A stretch of 64,000 bases of DNA from CAWHHZ01 sp963829355 (GCA_963829355.1 CAWHHZ010000011.1:62001-126000), one strand, 5' to 3'. Positions 42,723-51,879 are shown, counted from the first letter of the stretch. A program made the numbers and translations. The notes: generated by a model from the sequence alone, not told the origin.

Positions 42723-43746
42723 GGAAAACCTCTCGTACTGTCCGCACGAAGGTGCGAACATTCTCTTCTGGTGTTTGCGGCAGGACGCCGTGGCCGAGGC
42801 CACAGACCCAGCCCCGCCGCGCCTCGGGGCTCAGATCTATCAGCGGTTGCAGATACGATCGAAGCTGTTTCTGAAATTCGTCTGCTGGTAGGAACAGAAG
42901 GCTCTGGTCAAAGTTTCCCTGGATGAATCCGACGTCCTGGCCCATGGCGAATGCCTCCCGGATATCCCAGCGCCAGTCGACGCCGATCCCGGCCAGCGGA
43001 CCTTTGCCGAAACGGGGGTCTCGAAGGTGCGCAGGCTGCGTTCCCCGGGCGTAGTAGCCGATCCTGCCCGGGAACGCCTCGAAGAGCCGCGCGAGATCGC
43101 CCGCGACGAACTGGTGATACCAGTCGGGAGCGAGCTCTCCTGCCGCCGTGTCGAAGATCATCACGACCTCGGCTCCGCCTTCGAGCTGAAGGCGGATGTT
43201 CTCGATCAGCAGGGGAACGAGGTGATCGGAGAAGGCGCGGTACAGACCGGTGTCGGTCTTGACGTCGATCAGGTTTCCTTTGTGGCTCCCCTCGACCGCG
43301 TACACGAAAAGCGTCCACGGTCCGCCCACGAATCCGATCACGCTCTTGTCCTGCGGGATCCGCTCGCGTGTGAGCTTCACCGCCTCACGCTGGAATTCGA
43401 GATGCGGGAGCGCATCGTCGATCGATCGCAGCTTTGCGAGCTGACTGCGGTCCAGTTTCGGCTCGAGCTGGGGGCCGGAGTCACCATACTCGAGACCGAG
43501 TCCGAGCGCCTGCAAGGGAAACAGCAGATCGCTGAAGAGGATCGAGACATCGAAATCGAAGTCGTCGACGGGGCCGAATGCGACCTCCGCTGCCAGTTCG
43601 GGGTTCTTGCAGAGCTCCATGAACGAATGCTTCGCACGGAGCGCCTGATAGTGCTTGTGGTAACGCCCGGCCTGTCTCATGAACCAGATGGGAGGAACCG
43701 GTTGAGGGATCCCCTCGAGGGCGTTTCGAAATTTCTCAGATGACAT
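42712..43746 (-). CDS. hemE: Uroporphyrinogen decarboxylase
   Basis: Converts uroporphyrinogen III to coproporphyrinogen III. The 344 residues contain the signature PPIWFMRQAGRYHKHY near residue 18, the active-site Asp in SILFSDLL, GFVGGPWTLFVYAVEG, and GNFDQSLLF near the C-terminus. The ATG at 43746 gives the usual short lead before the signature. It lies downstream of the two-component genes. Confidence 0.96.
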   Translation of the reverse strand: MSSEKFRNALEGIPQPVPPIWFMRQAGRYHKHYQALRAKHSFMELCKNPELAAEVAFGPVDDFDFDVSILFSDLLFPLQALGLGLEYGDSGPQLEPKLDRSQLAKLRSIDDALPHLEFQREAVKLTRERIPQDKSVIGFVGGPWTLFVYAVEGSHKGNLIDVKTDTGLYRAFSDHLVPLLIENIRLQLEGGAEVVMIFDTAAGELAPDWYHQFVAGDLARLFEAFPGRIGYYARGTQPAHLRDPRFGKGPLAGIGVDWRWDIREAFAMGQDVGFIQGNFDQSLLFLPADEFQKQLRSYLQPLIDLSPEARRGWVCGLGHGVLPQTPEENVRTFVRTVREVFHDS

Positions 43747-43775
43747 TCTCTCTACTCCTTGCACTTGGTCCAGCG

Positions 43776-44441
43776 CTACATTCCTGCCCATTGATATCCG
43801 ATACCGCGAACCGAGCGAATTGCGCTCGCACCCTCGTCCCCCAGTATCTGACGCAGACGGAGAATCGCATTATCGACCGTCCGTTGCGTTGGAAAACGAT
43901 CTTCACCCCAGACGCGGTCGAGGATCTCATCGCGGCTGACGACGTTCGGGGCTGCTTCGATCAACATCTGGAGAACCTGAAAGTCCCGCGACTGAGGAAA
44001 GTCTCTCGTGCCGTCCTCGTTGATGATTGCCATGGCATTGAGGTCGATCGTCTTGCTGCCGGCCGAGACGGTCGCGCGGGATGCGTGGGTTTCCAGAACG
44101 TGACGGATGCGAATAAACAGTTCCTTGAGGTGAAACGGTTTCGGGATGAACTCATCCGCACCGATCTCGAATCCCTCGAGCCGGTTCTCCGCTGAGCTCA
44201 TCGCGGTCATGAACATGATCGGAGTCGACGACACGGACTTGATGCGGCGGGCGAGATCGAATCCTGACCCGTCGGGAAGACCGACGTCGAGGATGACGAC
44301 GTCCCATCTGGCCCCGTCGAAGGCTTTCGTGGCCTCGTCGAGAGTCGTTTTCCATGTGGTGTCGAAGCCTTCCTTATGGAGGCGCTCCGACAGCGTCGTG
44401 CCGAGGGAAATGTCGTCCTCGACGACCAGTACCTTGCTCAT
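43776..44441 (-). CDS. OmpR-family response regulator
   Basis: A 221-residue regulator: receiver domain with VEDD (8-11), phosphoacceptor D in VVILDVGLPDG, T in MTAM and K in PKPF, then a winged-helix DNA-binding domain (RTVDNAILRLRQILGD, RGIGYQW). It overlaps the kinase gene by ATGA (44438-44441) and lies between hemL and hemE, so control of heme synthesis or a heme-related stress response is plausible but unproven. Confidence 0.94.
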   Translation of the reverse strand: MSKVLVVEDDISLGTTLSERLHKEGFDTTWKTTLDEATKAFDGARWDVVILDVGLPDGSGFDLARRIKSVSSTPIMFMTAMSSAENRLEGFEIGADEFIPKPFHLKELFIRIRHVLETHASRATVSAGSKTIDLNAMAIINEDGTRDFPQSRDFQVLQMLIEAAPNVVSRDEILDRVWGEDRFPTQRTVDNAILRLRQILGDEGASAIRSVRGIGYQWAGM

Positions 44442-45325
44442 TTCCGCGCCTCCGGCACTTCCAGTGTCGCGACGAGTCCGCTGGATCCATGCGAAAGGGA
44501 GAGACTGCCTTTCATCCGCGTCAGGAGCTGGCGTGAGATGTAGAGACCCACGCCGGTGCCGCTGCGCGAGGTCGGTCTGAAAAACAGCTGTCCCAGCTCG
44601 GCAGGATCGGTTGCGGGACCACTTCCGTTGTCTTCGACGATGATCCGCACGTTGGGACCTGCGGGATGCTCGACGCGTAAGGTTACCGAATCGGCTCCTC
44701 CATGAATGAGCGCGTTCTGAAAGAGATTTCGCAGAACGCTCTCGATTGCACGTACATCCGCGAGTATCCGCGCCTCGTCCTCGAGTCGGATATCGAGCTC
44801 GCCGAACTCGGGTGCAATCGAATCGATCACCCGTCGGAGCGAGAGCGTCTCGAGATAGAGGCGTCCCTTTCTCCGGTTTGCGTAGAAGAGGGAGTTGTCC
44901 AACTGGAGCTGCAGTCGTACGGAATCCTTGAAAAGGCGATCGAGGAGCGGGTTCTGCTCACCCCTTTCCTCGAAATCCTCCTGGAGGCTCTCGACCTGCA
45001 GCCTCAGACTTGCGAGTGAGGTGCGGAGCTCGTGCGTAAACGCCGCGAAGAACTCCTCCACGGCGCGGTGCCGCCGGCGCTCGCGATGAATCCCGAAAAG
45101 AAGGGCCGTGCCTCCCGCGACGAGGGACACGATCAGAACGCTCCCTTCCCACAACAGCATTCTGTGGGCGCCGGCGATCTCCTGCGTGCGAGTCTGATCT
45201 ATCTCGCGCAGCGTCTCCGCCTGCCGGAGGCCAAACACCAGCCACCAGCTTGCGAGAGAGACTGTGAAGACGAGCCAGATGACCGCAAGCGCGATCTCGA
45301 TTCGGTGTCTCTGCTCAGTTTCCAT
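44438..45325 (-). CDS. Sensor histidine kinase
   Basis: A 295-residue membrane kinase with two N-terminal helices (about 10-32 and 58-78) and a very short periplasmic loop of about 25 residues (LREIDQTRTQEIAGAHRM). A dimerisation box FTHELRTSLASL carries the phosphoaccepting His. ATP-binding N, G1 and G2 boxes are LFQNALIHGG, EDNGSGP and GTGVGLYIS. It partners the OmpR-type regulator. The small sensor loop suggests detection within the membrane or by an accessory protein. Confidence 0.93.
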   Translation of the reverse strand: METEQRHRIEIALAVIWLVFTVSLASWWLVFGLRQAETLREIDQTRTQEIAGAHRMLLWEGSVLIVSLVAGGTALLFGIHRERRRHRAVEEFFAAFTHELRTSLASLRLQVESLQEDFEERGEQNPLLDRLFKDSVRLQLQLDNSLFYANRRKGRLYLETLSLRRVIDSIAPEFGELDIRLEDEARILADVRAIESVLRNLFQNALIHGGADSVTLRVEHPAGPNVRIIVEDNGSGPATDPAELGQLFFRPTSRSGTGVGLYISRQLLTRMKGSLSLSHGSSGLVATLEVPEARK

Positions 45326-46622
45326 CGATCATTTTCGCAGCTCTCTCCAGACCGTCCGCCGCGGTCTCCAGCGTTTCCTGATCGTGTGCTGCAGATAGAA
45401 ATCCTACCTCGTATGCGCTCGGAGCGAGATAGATCCCGTTCGCGAGTGCTGCATGAAAGAGCTTCCCGAAGCTGTCGGCATGAGCCTGCGAGATTCGATC
45501 AACCCGCCTGATCGGCTCGTCCGATGCGGCGTGAATCCAGATGAGTGACCCGTACTGCGTGACGTCGAATGCCGCGCCTGATCTGTTGAATCGGGACCGA
45601 AGCTCGGCCGCGAAGTCGGAACCTCGCTTCTCGAGCATCTTCCAGAGGCCGATCTGCTCGGCCTTCTGGAGCGTGGCGAGCCCTGCCCGCACCCCGATCG
45701 GATTCGCGCTCAGCGTCCCCGCCTGATAGACGGGACCGATGGGCGCGACCAGATCCATCAGATCCTTCCGGCCCGCATAGCATCCGATTGGAAATCCACC
45801 ACCAATCACCTTGCCGTAGGTCACCAGGTCCGGACGAATGCCGAGGATCTCGGCCATGCCGCCGGGAGCAACACGGAAGCCGGAGATGACCTCGTCGAAG
45901 ATTACGAGCGCACCATGGTCGCGCGCCGTCTTCACCACGTGATCGATGAACTCCCGCCGCTGAATGAGCAGACCATTGTTCGCTGGGAGTGGCTCCATGA
46001 TCACCGCTGCGATCTCGCCCTGATACTTGTCGAAGGCTGCGGTCACGTCTTCTTCGGAATCGAGGGAAGCGACGATCGTCTCCGCCGCGACTTCTGCCGA
46101 GACGCCGGCACTCGAGCTCGTCACCGGTCCGGCGAGTCCGCTGCCCGCCTTCACCAGGAGCGAGTCGCCGTGTCCGTGGTAGCAGCCGTCGAATTTCAGG
46201 AGCCGCTTGCGGCCGGTCGCGGCGCGCGCAATTCTGATCGCGCTCATCACGGCCTCGGTGCCGGAGGAGACGAAGCGCAGCTTTTCAGCCCACGGGATGC
46301 GTGAGTTGATCCACTCGGCGAGCTCCAGCGAGTAGGGCTCGCAAGCGCCGAAGGTCCAGGCCAGATCGAGCGTCTCGCGGACGACGGCGTCCACATCCGG
46401 ATCACGATGACCGAGAATCAGAGGTCCGAAGCTCTGGCAGAAATCGATGAAGCTCTCATCGTCGACCGACGTCAGACGGGGACCCTTTCCACTCTTGAAG
46501 AATACCGGCGTTCCACCGACGCTCTTGTAGGAGCGGACGGGACTGTGAACGCCACCGGGTGTGAGCTCGAGCGCCCGCTCGAAGAGCGGTTCGGATGCGG
46601 GAGATTTATAGAAGCTGGTCAT
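45315..46622 (-). CDS. hemL: Glutamate-1-semialdehyde 2,1-aminomutase
   Basis: PLP-dependent enzyme of the C5 pathway forming 5-aminolevulinate. The 435 residues contain PGGVHSPVRSY near the N-terminus, SSGTEAVMSAIR, DEVISGFR, and the PLP lysine in TYGKVIGGGFP. The ATG at 46622 is preceded by GGAG at the right spacing. The end overlaps the start of the kinase gene by 11 bp. Its presence with hemA shows that ALA is made from glutamyl-tRNA. Confidence 0.96.
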   Translation of the reverse strand: MTSFYKSPASEPLFERALELTPGGVHSPVRSYKSVGGTPVFFKSGKGPRLTSVDDESFIDFCQSFGPLILGHRDPDVDAVVRETLDLAWTFGACEPYSLELAEWINSRIPWAEKLRFVSSGTEAVMSAIRIARAATGRKRLLKFDGCYHGHGDSLLVKAGSGLAGPVTSSSAGVSAEVAAETIVASLDSEEDVTAAFDKYQGEIAAVIMEPLPANNGLLIQRREFIDHVVKTARDHGALVIFDEVISGFRVAPGGMAEILGIRPDLVTYGKVIGGGFPIGCYAGRKDLMDLVAPIGPVYQAGTLSANPIGVRAGLATLQKAEQIGLWKMLEKRGSDFAAELRSRFNRSGAAFDVTQYGSLIWIHAASDEPIRRVDRISQAHADSFGKLFHAALANGIYLAPSAYEVGFLSAAHDQETLETAADGLERAAKMIDGN

Positions 46623-46655
46623 TGCAAACTCCATTGATCTGAGACGTGTGACCCG

Positions 46656-46767
46656 GCTTGTCATCCTGAGCGAAGCGAAGGATCGCGTACGTACCTACTG
46701 TAGGGTAATTCCGAGATCCTTCGACCGTCCTGCGCTTCGCTCCGGCGGCTCAGGATGACCGTGTCTT
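46656..46767. repeat. Dispersed intergenic repeat, copy 5
   Basis: TCATCCTGAGCGAAGCGAAGG followed by GATCGCGTACG on the left and, inverted on the right, GAGATCCTTCGACC with CGCTCCGGCGGCTCAGGATG. It separates hemB from hemL on the same strand and fills most of the gap. Confidence 0.82.
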
Positions 46768-46789
46768 AAGCCATTACCGCCGGGCGTTT

Positions 46790-47761
46790 TTACTGTACCT
46801 TCAGGCCGATCTTCGCTGCCCTGCGGGCACCATAGGTGATGATGTACTGCGCGCCCGCCCGACGGAACACATGCCATGTTTCGAGGAGTGCGCGGTCGAG
46901 GTCAGTCAGTCCCTTTTCCGCAAGCAGTGCGAGCCCTGCGTACTCACCGCTGACCTGGTAAGCACCGACCGGACGGTCGGTAAGCTCTTTGATCGGCGTG
47001 ATCAGGTCGATCGAGGTCATACCCGGTTTCACCATCAGGAGATCGGCGCCTTCCTCGGCGCAGCGCACGCTCGAGCGGATTGCGTCGGAGCGGTTTCGCG
47101 GATCGATCTGGTACATCTTCCGATCGCCGAACTGCGGCGCCGAGTCGGCCGCCTCACGGAACGGACCGTAGAAACTGCTGGCGAACTTCGTCGAGTAGCT
47201 CATGATCGGGGTCATGCCATGGCCCGACTCGTCGAGAGCCTGTCGGATGGCACCGGTGCGGCCATCCATCATGTCGCTCGGGCTGATGCCGTCTGCTCCC
47301 GCCTCCGCGAAGGCAACGGCGGAGCGGCTGAGCTCGTCGAGAGTGGCGTCGAGATCGATCTCCTGATCATCGCCGAAGACGCAGCAGTGCCCGTGCTCGG
47401 TGTACGAGCAGAGGCAGGTGTCGACCCAGAGCGTGAATGCGTTGCCGTGGGCTTTTCGGAGAGCGGAGATCGTCTTAGCGGTGAATTTATGGTTGAAGTT
47501 CTTCTTCCCTTTGTCCGAGGGGACGGGGAAGAGAATGAAGTGCCGGACGCCGTTCTCGATGTCCGAGCCCATCTGTCGTACGGTCGACTCGATGTCCATC
47601 CGGTTGTTGCCGGTGAGGCCCGTGATCGGCTTCTCACCCTGTATGCCGTCGACCGCGAACAGTGGCTGGATCAGGTGGCTCGTGGTGAATTCGACCTCGT
47701 CGCAGAGGTCGCGAATCTGCTGCGATTTCCGCAGCCGCATCAGGCGTTCGATCTCGCTCAT
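46790..47761 (-). CDS. hemB: Porphobilinogen synthase (ALA dehydratase)
   Basis: Condenses two 5-aminolevulinates to porphobilinogen. The 323 residues show the zinc-site cysteines in DTCLCSYTEHGHCC, the Schiff-base lysine regions MSYSTKFASSFYGPFR and LLMVKPGM, and PSDMMDGR. The zinc-cysteine version indicates a zinc-dependent enzyme. The start at 47761 overlaps the hemC stop by ATGA, fixing it over an ATG seven codons upstream. Confidence 0.96.
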   Translation of the reverse strand: MSEIERLMRLRKSQQIRDLCDEVEFTTSHLIQPLFAVDGIQGEKPITGLTGNNRMDIESTVRQMGSDIENGVRHFILFPVPSDKGKKNFNHKFTAKTISALRKAHGNAFTLWVDTCLCSYTEHGHCCVFGDDQEIDLDATLDELSRSAVAFAEAGADGISPSDMMDGRTGAIRQALDESGHGMTPIMSYSTKFASSFYGPFREAADSAPQFGDRKMYQIDPRNRSDAIRSSVRCAEEGADLLMVKPGMTSIDLITPIKELTDRPVGAYQVSGEYAGLALLAEKGLTDLDRALLETWHVFRRAGAQYIITYGARRAAKIGLKVQ

Positions 47762-49260
47762 TGGGTGATGTCCTTCAGCCATTCCTCGTGACTCAGCAAG
47801 ACATCGATACGATCGTCGCTGCCGAGCTTTTCACGGATGATCTTGTGAGTGTTTCCGGGTCCGCAGGCGTGCCATCCTGAGGCGATCGAGGGCTGACGTT
47901 CGATCGCCTCGAGAAAGCGGCTGCCGCTGGTCCAGAAGAAGTGGGTGTAAGCGCTCAGATCCGGCGGCTCACCGTCGGAAATGAGGCGATAGGTTGCCAG
48001 CCGCTCGAGGCCTTGCTCGGCCTCGGCGCGGTCGTGTGTCAGCTTGATCCAGTTGATTCTGCCGTCCGCGAGGACGTCCGTGCGGGGATCTTCATCCTCC
48101 CCGAGTCCTTCTGCCGAACCATTGACCCAGATTCCCCGCTCGGCCAGCTTCTTCCATGTCCGGAGCCCGGCGGTCCAAACGGGTCGCGACGCGTCGACCT
48201 CCCACGAAGCGGGCAGTGCGTCAGCGCGCGCCACCCAGTAGCCGGAGTCGCTGTCCGGCTGCGGGACATCGAGTGGCTCTCGCCCCAGCCAGTTGGCTTC
48301 GGCGGTATCAGTCGGCCAGATCTTGTCGGGCGCAGCAGTCGGGGCTTTTCGATCACGTTCCAGCTCGAATCGATCGAGGGTCTCCCCCTCGTCCGTCTGG
48401 CCACGAAGGCTGACGAGTGTCCCGTACGGCCGCGTGAGGACGGTGACACCGATCTTCTGGTGACATCCGCCACCGTACGACCGGAGGATCTGGCGTTCAC
48501 GTGTGGCGTCGCTGAAGGTGATCTCGTCGTTCATCGACCCAATCACGCGAATCACATCGGAGTCGCCCGCGGTGGAGACTTCCATCGCGAGAGCGCCCTG
48601 CGCGGCGCCCGTGGGGTTCTCGCTGATCGGAAGGACCATCCAGTGGCACAGATTCAGATTTGAGCGCACTTCCTCGCGCATCGAGGAGAACTCGTCGGCA
48701 GTGGAAGTGAGGAGGCGGTCGAGCGCTGCTTTCGCGACGATCAGTCCGTGATGCTCACCATTGATCAGTTTCCGGATGCGGGTCGGAACATTTCCTCTCA
48801 CCGGTACGAATTCGACCGTCAATCGAGGCACGGGAAGCGCCCACGCGAGAAATGGCGTGAGGTTGTGGACGCGTCGCGGCGACGAGCTGAGGACAGAGAT
48901 TGCCGAGCCGGGCTCGACTTCCGACCAGCGATCCCGCCTCATCAGCAGGACGTCGCGTGTGTCGGCTCTTGGAAGTGTTCCGACGACTTCGGTCCCCTCG
49001 CGGGGCTCAGTGGGCAGATCTTTCCAGGAGTGGACGACGAGATCGGTCCGTCCTTCCTTCAGGTCCTCGACGAAGTCCTCGGTGAAGACGCCTTTCTCCG
49101 GCATGGACCAGAGGGGGTCGTGCTGCATTTTGTCGCCGAGGGATTCGCGGAAGTGAGGGACGATTTCGATGTCTGGAACAGCCGAGCGGAAGGCGTTGGC
49201 GACCTGGTGGATCTGGATTCTGGATAAGTCGCTCGATCGCCCGGAGACTCTCAGGCGCAC
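47758..49260 (-). CDS. hemC: Hydroxymethylbilane synthase with C-terminal HemD-like domain
   Basis: A 500-residue protein. Residues about 1-270 are porphobilinogen deaminase: catalytic Asp in VVHSWKDLP, SSPRR, VRGNVPTRIRKL, and the dipyrromethane-cofactor cysteine in YGGGCHQKIG. The remaining 220 residues resemble a degenerate uroporphyrinogen-III synthase (WVARADALP, ending FFWTSGSRFLEAI and HACGPGNTHKII), so the two successive pathway steps may be fused. No separate hemD is visible. It starts with GTG at 49260, behind GGGAGGATCT, overlapping the hemA end by 10 bp; this is the only start that fits the family N-terminus. Confidence 0.88.
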   Translation of the reverse strand: MRLRVSGRSSDLSRIQIHQVANAFRSAVPDIEIVPHFRESLGDKMQHDPLWSMPEKGVFTEDFVEDLKEGRTDLVVHSWKDLPTEPREGTEVVGTLPRADTRDVLLMRRDRWSEVEPGSAISVLSSSPRRVHNLTPFLAWALPVPRLTVEFVPVRGNVPTRIRKLINGEHHGLIVAKAALDRLLTSTADEFSSMREEVRSNLNLCHWMVLPISENPTGAAQGALAMEVSTAGDSDVIRVIGSMNDEITFSDATRERQILRSYGGGCHQKIGVTVLTRPYGTLVSLRGQTDEGETLDRFELERDRKAPTAAPDKIWPTDTAEANWLGREPLDVPQPDSDSGYWVARADALPASWEVDASRPVWTAGLRTWKKLAERGIWVNGSAEGLGEDEDPRTDVLADGRINWIKLTHDRAEAEQGLERLATYRLISDGEPPDLSAYTHFFWTSGSRFLEAIERQPSIASGWHACGPGNTHKIIREKLGSDDRIDVLLSHEEWLKDITQ

Positions 49261-50141
49261 AGATCCTCCCAGCCAAAGGGACGGACGTCGTAGCGCTGCC
49301 AGAAGTCCGCGGCGTGTGCGCGGATCTCTTCGAGCGCTTTCTCGACCCGCTGATTCGCAAACCGGCGGTTCGACTCGAGGTCCTCGAGGATTTCCTTGAA
49401 GTGAATGACGTTGCTGCCGGGGACGTCGAGGACGTCGGTACGGCCTTCTCCTCGCAGATCGACGATCGTCTGGAAGTGCTGTCCAGTGCGCTCGATCCAT
49501 GCGCGGATTTCGCTGGCGGTCAGAGGGGCAGCGATGATCAGTCCGAGGGGAGCGGACTGATCATCACCGTGGAAAGCCTCATGAATCTGGTGAACCGCAG
49601 CGTTCGAATGACGTTCGATGAGATCTCCCGCTGCCTCGGGACGGCGGCAGAAGATCTCGACGCGATGATCGACGAGCGAAGGAATCGTTTCCTGTACGAG
49701 ATGACCGGCGCCGAGAATGAAGATCGAAGAGCAGTCGGCGAGGTACCTCTGCGCGAGCTGCCCGTAGGAGCGCCCGCCGAGTCCGGTCAGATGGTGGGTG
49801 CGTACTTTCTTGGCGTCCGCGATCAGACGCTGCATCCAGGGAGCGGTGCAGCGGCCGGCCGGTCCGTTCGCGGCACGTACCGCGAAGTTCTTGAACTGCC
49901 CCATCACCTCGGTCTCTCCGACGAGCGGCGAATGAAGTCCGCAGATGACCTCGAGAAGAAACTGGTAGCCATCCTGACGTGTGTAAACCTCGTCTTCCGG
50001 CTGGAGGTCCTCGCGGTGAAGCTCGCGGGAGTCTACGATGGCGATCTCACGAAGGCATGTTTTCCAGACAAGCGCGTGCTTGAGCTGATCCGCGAAGTTG
50101 CGTCCGGGGCGTCCGTTGATGACTGCGATTGATTCTGCCAC
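49251..50141 (-). CDS. hemA: Divergent glutamyl-tRNA reductase
   Basis: First enzyme of the C5 heme pathway. The family core GLHSPLVGETEVMGQFKNF (usually GLDSMVLGE.QILGQVK) is clear. The nucleophilic Cys is in VWKTCLREIAI, where most enzymes read STCNRTE. An NADPH-binding GAGHLVQETIPSLV follows. It is shorter at the N-terminus than most (about 296 residues). Start choice is weak: GTG at 50141 is suggested because upstream codons overlap the hemH leader; an ATG at 50243 is possible. Position next to hemC and divergent from hemH supports the call. Confidence 0.82.
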   Translation of the reverse strand: MAESIAVINGRPGRNFADQLKHALVWKTCLREIAIVDSRELHREDLQPEDEVYTRQDGYQFLLEVICGLHSPLVGETEVMGQFKNFAVRAANGPAGRCTAPWMQRLIADAKKVRTHHLTGLGGRSYGQLAQRYLADCSSIFILGAGHLVQETIPSLVDHRVEIFCRRPEAAGDLIERHSNAAVHQIHEAFHGDDQSAPLGLIIAAPLTASEIRAWIERTGQHFQTIVDLRGEGRTDVLDVPGSNVIHFKEILEDLESNRRFANQRVEKALEEIRAHAADFWQRYDVRPFGWEDLCA

Positions 50142-50233
50142 GCCATGAATATAGAAGGGCCCGGTCCAGTGATTGTCATGGTTTTGTCTGACCAATGGAT
50201 TTTTTTCGGATTTCGCGAGATTCTCCGCGCCTG

Positions 50234-51226
50234 ATGCCGCCACGAATCGGAATTCTCATCGCGCAACTCGGCACTCCGGAAGCGCCCACGACCCCGGCAG
50301 TGAGGAAATATCTGCGGCAGTTCCTCAGCGACCGGCGGGTCGTCGATCTCAATCCGGCGCTGTGGTGGGCGATCCTCAATGGTGTGATTCTGGTGAAGCG
50401 GCCGAAAGCGTCGGCTGCGCTCTACGAGAAGGTGTGGACGGAGAAGGGCTCGCCGCTTCTCATTATCTCGGAGGGACAGGCAAAAGGGCTCGAGCAGAGG
50501 CTCCAGAGCTTGGCCGGGGAGAACGAGATCCGCGCCGAGGTGGCGATGCGCTACGGACATCCCTCCACGGGCGCGGCGATCGACCGTTTGATCGACTGGG
50601 GAGCGGATCGGATCCTCCTCTTTCCGATGTATCCACAGTATTCCGCGGCCACGACTGCCTCGACGTACGATGAAGTCTTTGCGGAGTTGGGGAAAAAGAG
50701 GTTCATCCCGACGCTGCGGGTGGTTCCTCCCTACTACGACGAGGAGCACTACGTGAGTGCTCTGGCGGATTCGGTGAGGGAGAAGCTCGACTCGATGGAG
50801 GAGCCTCCCCGCAAGATCATGATCTCGTTCCACGGCATCCCACAGCGCTACGCCGACCTGGGTGATCCGTACCCCCTGCATTGTCATCGCACGGCAGAGG
50901 CCCTCGCCCGTGAAATGGGGTGGACGGAGGAGGACTATCTCGTGACGTTCCAGTCGCGCTTCGGCCGTGAACCATGGCTCCAGCCGTATACGGACGAGAC
51001 TCTGATGAAGCTCGGAGCCGAGGGGCTCGAGAGCATCCTGGTGCTTTGCCCCGGCTTCACTGCGGATTGCCTGGAAACGATTGACGAGATCGGCAATCTC
51101 GGCCGGGAGCAGTTCGAGGGGGCCGGTGGGGGCGAGCTCGATCGGGTCGATTGCCTGAACGATTCGTCTCGATGGCTCGATGCGATGGCCGAGATTGCCC
51201 GGCGCGAGCTCGCGGGCTGGATCTGA
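50234..51226 (+). CDS. hemH: Ferrochelatase
   Basis: Inserts ferrous iron into the porphyrin. The 330 residues begin MPPRIGILIAQLGTPEAP, matching family N-termini, and contain the metal-site histidine in ISFHGIPQRY, FPMYPQYSAATTAS, and the glutamate in LCPGFTADCLETIDEI. An in-frame ATG at 50195 would add 13 residues. It is transcribed away from hemA. With hemY and hemN in the same locus the protoporphyrin route appears complete. Confidence 0.94.
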   Translation: MPPRIGILIAQLGTPEAPTTPAVRKYLRQFLSDRRVVDLNPALWWAILNGVILVKRPKASAALYEKVWTEKGSPLLIISEGQAKGLEQRLQSLAGENEIRAEVAMRYGHPSTGAAIDRLIDWGADRILLFPMYPQYSAATTASTYDEVFAELGKKRFIPTLRVVPPYYDEEHYVSALADSVREKLDSMEEPPRKIMISFHGIPQRYADLGDPYPLHCHRTAEALAREMGWTEEDYLVTFQSRFGREPWLQPYTDETLMKLGAEGLESILVLCPGFTADCLETIDEIGNLGREQFEGAGGGELDRVDCLNDSSRWLDAMAEIARRELAGWI

Positions 51227-51245
51227 GGGAGTCCTGACTCTGAAG

Positions 51246-51376
51246 GTCCGAGTGGACGTTGTGGACAGAAGCATGGACAAAGACGTGGACTGAAGCACGG
51301 ACGGCCGGAGGAGAAGGCCGTTTCGAATCTACTCGCTCTGAACGTCCACTCTTTCATCCCAGCTTCTGTCCACAGA
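51246..51376. repeat. GTGGAC / GTCCAC repeat array, copy 2
   Basis: GTGGACGTTGTGGACAGAAG and further GTGGAC-like units on the left, GTCCAC units on the right (ACGTCCACTC, CTGTCCACAG), with a GGCCGGAGGAGAAGGCC hairpin between them. It matches the organisation of the array at 21.9 kb and lies just after the hemH stop, possibly acting as a transcript end. Confidence 0.72.
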
Positions 51377-51393
51377 GAACGCCGGAATGCCAG

Positions 51394-51879
51394 CTAGCGC
51401 GTCTCCCGCGATCGTGCCGCCCTGGCCAGAATCGAGCCGACACGCTTCGCGAAAGCCTCCGCGGCGGCCTCCGAGGCTGTTGCGACGAATACCGTGTCTT
51501 CTCCACCTATCGTACCGGCGACGCCTTCGATCTCGGCCTCGTCGATGGCACGTGCGACCGGACCGGCCTCGGCTGGCGAAGTCCGGAGGACGACGAGTGT
51601 TCCGCTGACCACCGCCTCGACTACCCGTTCCCGGATGAGATGAGCAAAACGCTCTTCCCGGGCCTCGAGCGGCGCGAAGCCTGAGCCGACCTCGCCCGGC
51701 AATACGTATCCTTCAGGGGTCTTCGCCACCCCCATCTCGCGGAGGTCGCGAGAGAGGGTGGGCTGCGTGACCCGATGACCGAGCTCTGCGAGGCGCTCGA
51801 GGATCGACTGCTGCGAGCTGACGCTCTCCTCCCGGATGATCCGGAGGATCTGCTCTCGTCGCTGTTCGGCGGTCGCCAT
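51394..51879 (-). CDS. argR: Arginine repressor ArgR
   Basis: A 161-residue regulator of arginine metabolism. The winged-helix N-terminus carries RVTQPTLSRDLREMG, and the C-terminal hexamerisation and arginine-binding part has GTIGGEDTVFVA (usually GTIAGDDT). No arginine genes are near, so its targets lie elsewhere. The ATG at 51879 gives a standard N-terminus. Confidence 0.93.
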   Translation of the reverse strand: MATAEQRREQILRIIREESVSSQQSILERLAELGHRVTQPTLSRDLREMGVAKTPEGYVLPGEVGSGFAPLEAREERFAHLIRERVVEAVVSGTLVVLRTSPAEAGPVARAIDEAEIEGVAGTIGGEDTVFVATASEAAAEAFAKRVGSILARAARSRETR

